Of a stretch of DNA of 6,388 nucleotides, positions 1-5,038 are shown in pieces. How positions within the stretch are numbered: the first letter of the stretch is position 1; each line of letters opens with the position of its first letter. Position numbers and translations under genes: made by a program. The notes beneath the pieces were generated by a model. That model was not told the origin of the DNA, searched no databases, and saw only the letters and a list, made by a program, of their open reading frames with translations. The DNA is from JBCBZH01 sp039815415 (lineage in GTDB: Bacteria; Bacteroidota; Rhodothermia; Rhodothermales; Rubricoccaceae), in contig JBCBZH010000256.1 in the NCBI GenBank assembly GCA_039815415.1, positions 1 through 6,388 of the forward strand, given 5' to 3'.

Positions 1-2
1 CT

Positions 3-1058
3 GCGTGGGTCGGGCTGGCATTTGTGCCTGCGCTGGTGGAGGCCGCTCGCCGCCGGATGGCGATGCCACTTCCGGTAGCCGACAGCTACCAAGAGGACCT
101 CCGGCTCGGTCCCTTCGCTTTGGCGTCTCGCGTCCGCGACCCTGAAGAACTTGGGCGCGCCCTCCAGAACGTCCGCCGCCACGCGCAGTCCGCGCTGGTG
201 CCGATGGACAGTGCTCGACACGCGCTGGTGCTGGCGCCCGGCACCCCGGTACCACGCGAGGCAGGCACCGAGGCGATTGTCCTGACGGTGCCCTGGACCG
301 ATGGCGAGGAGGATGGGGTCCATTTCGGCAGCCCCATCGTCGTGATGGGAGAGGCGCATCTGCCTCCGCGAACTCGGCTTGCAGGTCTCTACGTCCAGAG
401 CCTGCTCGCGCTAGCGCCCGAGGCCATCGTGGATCGTTGGCTCTACGTGGAGGGCGACGCGCTTATCGGTCGCGGTGCCACGCTTCACGGCACGGTCACG
501 GCGACAGAAACGCTGGCTCTCGGACCCGAGACCACCTTCGAGCGCGCCGCCGGATGGCTGGTACGCGCGGGGCAGCCCGGCACCGCACGCATTCGTCCTC
601 AGCCCCGCCGCTCGCAGTCCAGCAAATCCTTCGAGCCCCCCGATCACGCTCGTGTCGGGTTCGGACGCTTGTTCATCGAAGGCGACTTAGACATCCCGGA
701 GAGTGTGCGCGTGGACACAGATCTGGTGGCGACAGGCGCCGTTCGGATTGGAGCCGGGACAGTCGTCCTTGGCTCCATCAAAGGGCGCGGCTCGGTCGAG
801 ATCGGCGAGGGCGCGTTCATCCAGGGCGCCGTCTTCAGCGAGCAAGATGTGGCCGTCGCTGCTGGAGCCCATATCGGCGGCGCAGCCGTGGCAGAGAGGC
901 ATCTGTCGCTCGGCGCGGAGGCCGAGGTGGGCACCGCTGCACGGCCTACAACCGTGACGGGCCGGAGCGTCGAGCTGGCGCTCGGGGCGGGCGTCCACGG
1001 GACCGTCTGGGCGTTGGAACACGGCCGGGTGGCGGCGGCAGCAGAATCCCACTCCTAG
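3..1058 (+). CDS. Bactofilin-like polymer-forming protein, membrane-anchored (5' end outside window)
   Basis: The reading frame is open from the window edge to TAG at 1056-1058, so the gene is 5'-truncated. A GTG at 24 could serve as a start, but the codons before it read A-W-V-G-L-A-F and, with the next few residues, look like the end of a membrane helix followed by a basic stop-transfer stretch (RRR). I therefore take the true start to be upstream. Counting from that GTG, residues 25-135 form a mixed domain I do not recognise. Residues 137-170 and 212-330 are short repeats rich in Gly, Ala and Val (IGRGATLHG, IGAGTVVLG, IGEGAFIQG, LGAGVHG), typical of a right-handed bactofilin beta-helix or hexapeptide-like helix. 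A Pro/Arg/Ser-rich linker (about 185-210) separates the two parts. Bactofilins polymerise at the cytoplasmic membrane and scaffold envelope enzymes. The gene precedes an epimerase/outer-membrane-barrel operon, which suggests a scaffolding role in envelope polysaccharide work (inference). The fold class is fairly sure; the function is not. Confidence 0.72.
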   Translation, partial: AWVGLAFVPALVEAARRRMAMPLPVADSYQEDLRLGPFALASRVRDPEELGRALQNVRRHAQSALVPMDSARHALVLAPGTPVPREAGTEAIVLTVPWTDGEEDGVHFGSPIVVMGEAHLPPRTRLAGLYVQSLLALAPEAIVDRWLYVEGDALIGRGATLHGTVTATETLALGPETTFERAAGWLVRAGQPGTARIRPQPRRSQSSKSFEPPDHARVGFGRLFIEGDLDIPESVRVDTDLVATGAVRIGAGTVVLGSIKGRGSVEIGEGAFIQGAVFSEQDVAVAAGAHIGGAAVAERHLSLGAEAEVGTAARPTTVTGRSVELALGAGVHGTVWALEHGRVAAAAESHS

Positions 1059-1078
1059 GATGAGCGAACGGACGCACA

Positions 1079-1133
1079 GGATTACGTCTTGTAACGCATC
1101 CGGGACGATGCAACGCCCTGTCAGGGAAGGCCT
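1079..1133 (+). repeat. Copy 1 of a duplicated intergenic leader element
   Basis: The element begins with GGATTACGTCTTGTAACG (1079-1096), which matches 4140-4157 at 17 of 18 bases. It contains the inverted repeat TTAC-N5-GTAA (1082-1094). After a poorly conserved middle of 23 bases comes GTCAGG plus GGCCT (1120-1133), found in the same order and nearly the same spacing in the second copy (4180-4192). GCGAACGG also precedes both copies. The element starts 20 bases after the stop of the bactofilin-like gene and about 180 bases before the epimerase start. It could be a promoter with its initial transcribed region, an operator, or a structured leader; the sequence alone does not decide. Confidence 0.5.
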
Positions 1134-1171
1134 CGCCAGCTCGAGACGGCCCCGAATGTGGAGCGAGGGCG

Positions 1172-1202
1172 TCTCTGAAAAGGGTTTTCAAGAATCCAGA
1201 GA
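1172..1202 (+). other. Nested inverted repeats in an AT-richer patch
   Basis: TGAAAA-GGG-TTTTCA (1176-1190) is a perfect 6-base inverted repeat with a 3-base loop. Around it, TCTCTG (1172-1177) is complementary to CAGAGA (1197-1202). The two pairings share two bases, so they are partly alternative. The patch stands out from the GC-rich surroundings and lies in the leader of the epimerase operon. It could be a weak terminator of the preceding gene, a protein-binding site or a structured leader. There is no convincing T-tract. Confidence 0.3.
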
Positions 1203-1244
1203 GGTGCTGTTTGGAGAGGAGCCTCCCGGCATTGTGTTGGCAGA

Positions 1245-1262
1245 GGAGGGGTTCGCCCCACC
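1245..1262 (+). promoter_or_regulatory. TTCG-loop hairpin just upstream of the epimerase start
   Basis: GGGG (1248-1251), TTCG (1252-1255) and CCCC (1256-1259) form a perfect hairpin, extended below an A-A mismatch by GG (1245-1246) and CC (1261-1262). The hairpin ends 12 bases before the ATG at 1275. Its 5' arm holds the only Shine-Dalgarno-like purine run near this gene (GGAGGGG), so folding would hide it. CCTCC at 1222-1226 could pair with the same GGAGG, giving an alternative fold. A role in setting translation of the operon is possible but unproven. Confidence 0.35.
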
Positions 1263-1274
1263 ACAGTTGCCTGC

Positions 1275-2519
1275 ATGCCGACTTCGACCGTGTCGTCTCC
1301 TGCCCCTGCCGTCCTGCTCTGCATGGGCACCCGCCCGGAGGCGATCAAAATGGCCCCTGTGGTCCATGCCGTTCGCGACGCCGGGCTGGCGCCGCTGATT
1401 CTGCACTCCGGTCAGCACAACGCCGTCGCCTACGAGGTGTATCGCTTCTTCGGCATCCAGCCGGACATGCACCTGACGCTGGACCGGGAGCGGACCTCGC
1501 TCAGCCACCTCGGTGCCCGCCTGCTCGATGGCATCGATCAGGTCATCAGCCGAACGCCTGTGCAGGCCGTGCTCGTCCACGGCGACACTGCCACGACGCT
1601 CGCCGCGGCTCAGGCAGCCTTCTTCAACCGCATCCCGGTGGGCCACGTGGAGGCTGGGCTTCGATCCCATGACCCCAACGACCCGTTCCCGGAAGAGAAG
1701 AACCGCGAGATGGTCTCGCGCCTAGCGACCTGGCACTTCGCGCCGACGGTGATCGCGGCCCGCAACCTGCGGGATGAGAACATCGCTGAAGACCGGATCT
1801 ACCGCGTCGGCAACACGATTGTGGATGCTGCCATGTGGGGCATGTCCCAGATCGACCGGGCCGAGCTGGCGGCGCCGGAGCGGCTCAAGGCCTGGGCAGC
1901 TTCCGGGCGCCTCATTCTGGTGACGGCGCACCGCCGCGAGAGCTGGGGGCGCCCCATCGAGGGCATCGCGCGGTCCATCGCCGAGCTGGCGGAAACCCAT
2001 CCCGATCTCCGCTTCCTCTGGCCGATTCATCCGAACCCTGCCATCCGGGAGTCTGTCGAGATCGGCCTGCGGCATCTGCCGGAGGAGATGCGCGACCGTG
2101 TCCAGCTCACCTCTCCACTCACCTACCCGCGCCTGCTCTGGGCGCTCCGTGAATCCTGGCTTGTGCTGACGGATTCCGGCGGCATCCAGGAAGAAGCTGC
2201 AGCGCTAGATCGCCCCGTGCTGGTCCTGCGTAAACACACCGAGCGCCCCGAGATCATCGAAGCTGGAGGCGGTCGCCTGGTGGGTACCGACCCGGAGACT
2301 ATCCAGCGCTGGGTGAGTGGCCTCGCCAGCGATCCGGTGGCCTACGCTGCGCTCAAGTGCATCGAGAACCCCTACGGCGACGGCTACGCCGCCGAGCGCA
2401 TTGCCCGCGTGCTGCGCCGCGAGCTGATGCCCACTGAGGAGGCCGCCAGCCCGATGCCGCTCCGTCTCGTTCCGCGTTCGGCAGAGGTATCGGTGCCGAC
2501 CCACTTGCCAGCAGCCTGA
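1275..2519 (+). CDS. wecB: UDP-N-acetylglucosamine 2-epimerase (non-hydrolysing)
   Basis: This cytoplasmic enzyme interconverts UDP-GlcNAc and UDP-ManNAc, supplying ManNAc or its oxidised form ManNAcA for surface polysaccharides. The 414 residues compare with about 376 in E. coli WecB. The family signatures appear in order: GTRPEAIKMAP (18-28), SGQH (45-48), VHGDT (101-105), GHVEAGLR (123-130), FPEEKNR (138-144), TAHRRES (217-223), LTDSGGIQEEA (298-308), ERPE (323-326) and NPYGDG (365-370). Asp104, Glu126, a Glu of the PEE motif (140/141) and His219 correspond to the catalytic residues known in E. coli WecB, so the enzyme should be active. The usual AGT before RLVG reads AGGG here. The last 30 or so residues are a poorly conserved tail. 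The ATG at 1275 leaves 12 residues before the first beta strand, normal for the family, and no Shine-Dalgarno sequence is positioned for it. The stop overlaps the next start (TGATG), so the downstream gene is probably translationally coupled. Confidence 0.96.
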   Translation: MPTSTVSSPAPAVLLCMGTRPEAIKMAPVVHAVRDAGLAPLILHSGQHNAVAYEVYRFFGIQPDMHLTLDRERTSLSHLGARLLDGIDQVISRTPVQAVLVHGDTATTLAAAQAAFFNRIPVGHVEAGLRSHDPNDPFPEEKNREMVSRLATWHFAPTVIAARNLRDENIAEDRIYRVGNTIVDAAMWGMSQIDRAELAAPERLKAWAASGRLILVTAHRRESWGRPIEGIARSIAELAETHPDLRFLWPIHPNPAIRESVEIGLRHLPEEMRDRVQLTSPLTYPRLLWALRESWLVLTDSGGIQEEAAALDRPVLVLRKHTERPEIIEAGGGRLVGTDPETIQRWVSGLASDPVAYAALKCIENPYGDGYAAERIARVLRRELMPTEEAASPMPLRLVPRSAEVSVPTHLPAA

Positions 2520-3271
2520 TGCGTCTCGGCGTTCTGCTTGCACTCCTGGTCGCCAGCTCGGCGATGGGTCAGCCTGCCCGCGTGGACGTGTGGGCGGGCG
2601 TCCAGCCAGTGAGCGAGCCGTTCGAGGATGGGCGTGTGCTGCGTCTGGCCTACGTCACGCCTGGACCCGATGGCGGTGCGTGGCGCATCGATGCTGATCT
2701 CGAGAGCCGGTTTGGCGAGCGCGGCCTCGGGCTCAACATTCAGCACACCCGAGACCTCGGCGAGCGCTGGACGGGGGCGGCCTATGCGGGAACTGGCACC
2801 GACAACATCTTCCTGCCGCGCTTTCGAGCTGGCGTAGAGGCCGGGCGCAAGTGGGGCAACCAGTGGGTCATGGCAGCAGGTGTGGGCGTATTCGACGCGC
2901 ACGATGTCCACCGAGACCTTCTGATTCATGCCGAGGCCCGGCGGCGAAGTGAGCATTGGATGATCCAGGGCGGCGGGCGCCTGTCGGTCAGCACGCCCGG
3001 CACCGAAGTCGGCGGCACCCTCTCGATGGCCGTCACGCACATCTCTCCTGGAGGCCGCTGGGTCCTGGCCCGCGTCGCCGCTAGCCATGAGGCGTGGCTG
3101 GTGACAGAGCCGGTGCCCTTGCAGGTCGGGTTCGAGAGCGTGGAAGGGATGGTCCAGGTTCGCCAGCCCGTCACAGGGGGCGTCCGCGTGCTGGTCGGGG
3201 CCATGCACTACCGCAACCCGTACTACACGCGGTCTGGGCTTGAGATGGGCCTGTCCCTGGACCTGCCATGA
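2519..3271 (+). CDS. YaiO-like outer-membrane beta-barrel protein
   Basis: A 250-residue protein with a Sec signal peptide (basic Arg2, hydrophobic core 4-14, likely cleavage after SAMG near residue 17). The mature part is a run of amphipathic strands with alternating hydrophobic residues and many Gly and aromatic residues, as in outer-membrane barrels. The segment around residues 82-140 (strand, FLPRFRAGVEAG, GNQWVMAAGVGVF, DVHRDLLIHAEA) follows the pattern I know from the YaiO family, and the length is close to E. coli YaiO (about 257). YaiO-type and related barrels such as the C-terminal domains of NfrA and BcsC are linked to polysaccharide export. No TPR domain is present, so this is a barrel only. 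It starts inside the epimerase stop codon, and its own stop overlaps the next gene by 4 bases (ATGA), so the three genes form one operon. The barrel assignment is solid; the YaiO label is from memory of the family pattern. Confidence 0.75.
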   Translation: MRLGVLLALLVASSAMGQPARVDVWAGVQPVSEPFEDGRVLRLAYVTPGPDGGAWRIDADLESRFGERGLGLNIQHTRDLGERWTGAAYAGTGTDNIFLPRFRAGVEAGRKWGNQWVMAAGVGVFDAHDVHRDLLIHAEARRRSEHWMIQGGGRLSVSTPGTEVGGTLSMAVTHISPGGRWVLARVAASHEAWLVTEPVPLQVGFESVEGMVQVRQPVTGGVRVLVGAMHYRNPYYTRSGLEMGLSLDLP

Positions 3272-4122
3272 GGCCAACCTATCAGGCAGGGGCGACCACG
3301 TTCCTGCACGAGCACCGCGCGTTCATGCGCCAGCCCGACCGCCGTCGCATCGTTGGCGGCGCAGCGGTGATGACGCTCGGCCTGAGTGCGGCATGGATTG
3401 CTCTGCTGCCGATTGTGGGCCGGGTGTGGGGCTACGCGCTGGCGATGCTCGTCGAGAGCGGTGGCCCCGCACGCGTGGTGATGACGGTCTACCAGCCCCT
3501 TGGATTGATGGAGGTGGGCGTTCCGAGCCTGGCCCTCGAGGCTGCGCCTCCGGGAGGGCCTCTCTGGGTGGCGACGCTCCTCGTCACGGTGATCGTCTTC
3601 GCAGCCAGCTTCCTGCTGCCGGATCGGATGGTGCCGTTCTCCTACGCACTCCGCGCTCTCGTGGTGGTTCAGGCCAGCGCGCTGGCGTTCTTCCTGTTCT
3701 GGCCGGGGGCCTTTCCGTACTCGCTGACCAGCTACCTGCAGGGCATGAGCGTGACGGGCCTCGCCATCGCGACGGCCTCCATTCCGGTGCTTGGGCTGAC
3801 GTACTTCATTCAGGACGTGTCGTGGTTTCACAAGCTCGGGCTGGCGGTTGTGGCGCTGGGCCACTCGGTGGTGCTGGTGCCGCTCCAGTACGTGGCGCAC
3901 GGGCTGCTTCTGCACGAGGGCTCGTTGCTGTTCATGCCCGTCCTGTACCTCTTCTTCGGTGTACCGCTGCACGTGTTCTCGCTGGTAGCGCTGTTTGCGT
4001 GGGGCATGAGCTGGACGGGCCGCCTGCCTTCGCTTGGCACCCCGGCCACGGACGCTCACATGTCACCGCATCGCGCAGGTGATGCTGGACTGTGTGATCC
4101 ACACGACGCGTGGGCGGCGTGA
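3268..4122 (+). CDS. Multi-pass inner-membrane protein, unknown function
   Basis: I do not recognise the family. The 284-residue protein has a basic N-terminal tail (RQPDRRR at 21-27) and about six hydrophobic helices: roughly 28-50, 99-117, 124-146, 157-180, 188-209 and 218-247. A loop of about 45 residues follows helix 1. The charged segments LPDRM (117-121) and QDVSWFHK (182-189) fit a topology with both ends in the cytoplasm and the long first loop outside. The C-terminal 35 residues are hydrophilic and of low complexity. The start overlaps the stop of the barrel gene (ATGA), implying coupled synthesis and a shared pathway. I infer an inner-membrane partner of the epimerase/barrel pair, for example in export or modification of a ManNAc-containing glycan; no catalytic motif supports a specific reaction. 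A glycosyltransferase fold is not seen. Confidence 0.8.
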   Translation: MRPTYQAGATTFLHEHRAFMRQPDRRRIVGGAAVMTLGLSAAWIALLPIVGRVWGYALAMLVESGGPARVVMTVYQPLGLMEVGVPSLALEAAPPGGPLWVATLLVTVIVFAASFLLPDRMVPFSYALRALVVVQASALAFFLFWPGAFPYSLTSYLQGMSVTGLAIATASIPVLGLTYFIQDVSWFHKLGLAVVALGHSVVLVPLQYVAHGLLLHEGSLLFMPVLYLFFGVPLHVFSLVALFAWGMSWTGRLPSLGTPATDAHMSPHRAGDAGLCDPHDAWAA

Positions 4123-4139
4123 TCTCGCTGTGGGCGAAC

Positions 4140-4192
4140 GGATTACGTGTTGTAACGAAGCGGTGCGTATCGACCGCTCGTCAGGCCGGCCT
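4140..4192 (+). repeat. Copy 2 of the duplicated intergenic leader element
   Basis: GGATTACGTGTTGTAACG (4140-4157) differs from the copy at 1079-1096 by one base and keeps the TTAC-N5-GTAA inverted repeat. GTCAGG and GGCCT (4180-4192) follow after 22 bases, against 23 in copy 1; the middle is poorly conserved. GGGCGAACG lies directly upstream, as GAGCGAACGG does in copy 1. The element begins 17 bases after the stop of the membrane-protein gene and about 205 bases before the ATG of the DUF11 gene, a layout parallel to copy 1. Confidence 0.5.
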
Positions 4193-4193
4193 G
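4182..4193. other. 12-base perfect palindrome
   Basis: CAGGCCGGCCTG is a perfect palindrome lying at the 3' end of the second leader element. Copy 1 has only the shorter AGGCCT at the matching place, with CCCTG-T-CAGGG (1116-1126) beside it. It could be a dimeric protein-binding site. In such GC-rich DNA a chance palindrome is also possible. Confidence 0.35.
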
Positions 4194-4289
4194 CCCTCGA
4201 TTCAGACGCGCGTTGGTGTCACAGCTGCGCGACAGATCGCCGTATCTGGTCGAAAACGAGGGGCACAAATCGATGATCTCGAATTCTGG

Positions 4290-4314
4290 CCCGCTGCCGC
4301 GTCTGGCAGCTGGG
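4290..4314 (+). other. Hairpin in the DUF11 gene leader
   Basis: CCCGCTGCC (4290-4298) pairs with GGCAGC-T-GGG (4305-4314) across a 6-base loop, giving nine base pairs with one bulged T. It ends 47 bases before the ATG at 4362. No T-run follows, so it is more likely a leader structure than a terminator, though a late terminator for the upstream operon cannot be excluded. Confidence 0.35.
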
Positions 4315-4315
4315 T

Positions 4316-4331
4316 CGGCACTGCATTGGCA
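4316..4331 (+). promoter_or_regulatory. Weak sigma-54-like promoter match
   Basis: CGGCAC-TGCAT-TGGCA resembles the sigma-54 consensus TGGCAC-N5-TTGCA, with the essential GG and GC doublets 12 bases apart. Transcription would start near 4343, about 19 bases before the ATG at 4362. The T of the -24 box and one T of the -12 box are missing, and a match this good can occur by chance in GC-rich DNA. Confidence 0.2.
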
Positions 4332-4361
4332 CTACCCCGTTTCCCGCCCCCCAAATCCGCT

Positions 4362-4877
4362 ATGACTGTTCGCACTCTCCTCGTTGCCTTCGCGCTTCTG
4401 GTCTCGGCACCTGCGTTTGCTCAGGCCCCCTCTCCGAATGCCGCATCTGATTCAGAACACGCGTCACTGGAGGCGACAGACCTTGAGCTGTTCCTCTTCG
4501 CCAGCGCGGAGCAGATGACCGTAGGCCAGACGGCCACCATCACGGTGTCGATTGCCAACCGTGGCGATGCCCTGGCACCGGATGTCCAGATCGCTGGCCC
4601 GATTACGGCAGCCTCCATGCCCGAGGGCCTTCGCCTGACGGCTGCCTCGTCCGAGACGGGGGCCTTCGATCTTGAGGAAGGTCTCTGGTACGTCGGCGAG
4701 CTGGCGCCGGGGCAGGAGGCAGCGCTCCACATCGACTTCCTGGTGACCGCCGAGGGCAGCTACGCCTTCCTCTCGGAGGTCGCCTCGGCTGGCATTGACG
4801 ATGTGGACTCGACGCCTTACAACGGCGCCGACCATGAGGACGACATCGGCTCGGTCGGCTTCTCGGCCAGCCGCTAA
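4362..4877 (+). CDS. Small secreted single-domain DUF11 protein
   Basis: A 171-residue protein with a clear Sec signal peptide (Arg4, hydrophobic core 5-17, cleavage after AFA near residue 20). The rest is one Ig-like DUF11 domain, about residues 38-168: the opening DLELFLFAS, TVGQTATITVSIANRG, the central GLWYVGELAPGQEAAL, and the closing DSTPYNG...EDDIGSV, which matches the usual DUF11 ending (DSTPGNG...EDD). DUF11 domains normally occur as tandem repeats in large bacterial surface proteins; a free single domain is unusual. The frame is open further upstream, to about 4110, but only the ATG at 4362 places the signal peptide at the N-terminus. No Shine-Dalgarno sequence is visible. The protein probably acts at the cell surface or in the periplasm, possibly binding the large surface protein encoded next to it (inference). 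No sorting domain follows the repeat. Confidence 0.88.
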   Translation: MTVRTLLVAFALLVSAPAFAQAPSPNAASDSEHASLEATDLELFLFASAEQMTVGQTATITVSIANRGDALAPDVQIAGPITAASMPEGLRLTAASSETGAFDLEEGLWYVGELAPGQEAALHIDFLVTAEGSYAFLSEVASAGIDDVDSTPYNGADHEDDIGSVGFSASR

Positions 4878-4888
4878 CCGCATCGGCC

Positions 4889-4916
4889 CCGGGCGCCCCC
4901 TGCGGAGGGCGCTCGG
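4889..4916 (+). terminator. Probable intrinsic terminator of the DUF11 gene
   Basis: CCGGGCGCCC (4889-4898) pairs with GGGCGCTCGG (4907-4916), ten pairs with a single G-T wobble and an 8-base loop, starting 12 bases after the TAA at 4875-4877. The stem is strong and the position typical. Only TATT follows, so the T-tract is poor. Confidence 0.6.
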
Positions 4917-4965
4917 TATTCGCCAGCTCGTCGCCTTTCTCTCACCAGCGAGTCCAGGCCTCTAC

Positions 4966-4980
4966 TACGCGTTTTGTCGC
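4966..4980 (+). promoter_or_regulatory. TACG-type element, possible promoter of the surface-protein gene
   Basis: TACGCGTTTTGTCGC shares TACG-N2-TT-N-T-N2-CG with the cores of the two leader elements (from 1083 and 4144). It lies 73 bases before the ATG at 5039, the only gap feature between the terminator hairpin and this start that looks like a promoter. It also loosely resembles the Bacteroidota -7 box (TAnnTTTG), with two extra bases. A weak call based on three sites. Confidence 0.25.
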
Positions 4981-5038
4981 CTCCTGTCGTGGCATCCGCT
5001 GAGGGTGCGTGCGTCCCGTGGCCCCACCACATCCGGCC

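Noticed and set aside
437..1063. Alternative plus-strand frame of 208 codons within the bactofilin-like gene
   Set aside because: The product is very Arg-rich and low in complexity, a typical shadow. The chosen frame has regular beta-helix repeats.
1242..1250. AGAGGAGGG as the ribosome-binding site of the epimerase
   Set aside because: It ends about 25 bases before the ATG, too far for normal use, and there is no in-frame start nearer to it. It was kept only as part of a hairpin.
1060..1398. Small open frame of 112 codons covering the gap before the epimerase gene
   Set aside because: It runs through the conserved start of the epimerase in another frame and its product is Arg/Pro/Ser-rich without features.
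2384..3277. Long antisense open frame opposite the barrel gene (297 codons)
   Set aside because: Its product is rich in Arg, His, Gln and Pro without any motif, as expected for the antisense frame of a GC-rich gene. The plus-strand frame has a signal peptide and barrel strands.
3223..4059. Long antisense open frame opposite the six-helix protein (278 codons)
   Set aside because: The product is dominated by Arg, His, Glu and Gln and lacks structure. The plus-strand frame encodes regular membrane helices with sensible topology.
3240..4082. Alternative plus-strand frame of 280 codons overlapping the six-helix gene
   Set aside because: It is Gly/Ala/Arg-rich without domains. The other frame starts at an ATGA overlap and gives clean hydrophobic helices.
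4020..4122. Possible frameshift near the end of the six-helix gene
   Set aside because: The last 35 residues look unlike the rest, but a hydrophilic low-complexity tail after the final helix is common and no other frame continues with recognisable sequence.
4110..4361. An 84-codon N-terminal extension of the DUF11 gene
   Set aside because: The extension has no recognisable fold, overlaps the end of the preceding gene, and would bury a well-formed signal peptide inside the protein.
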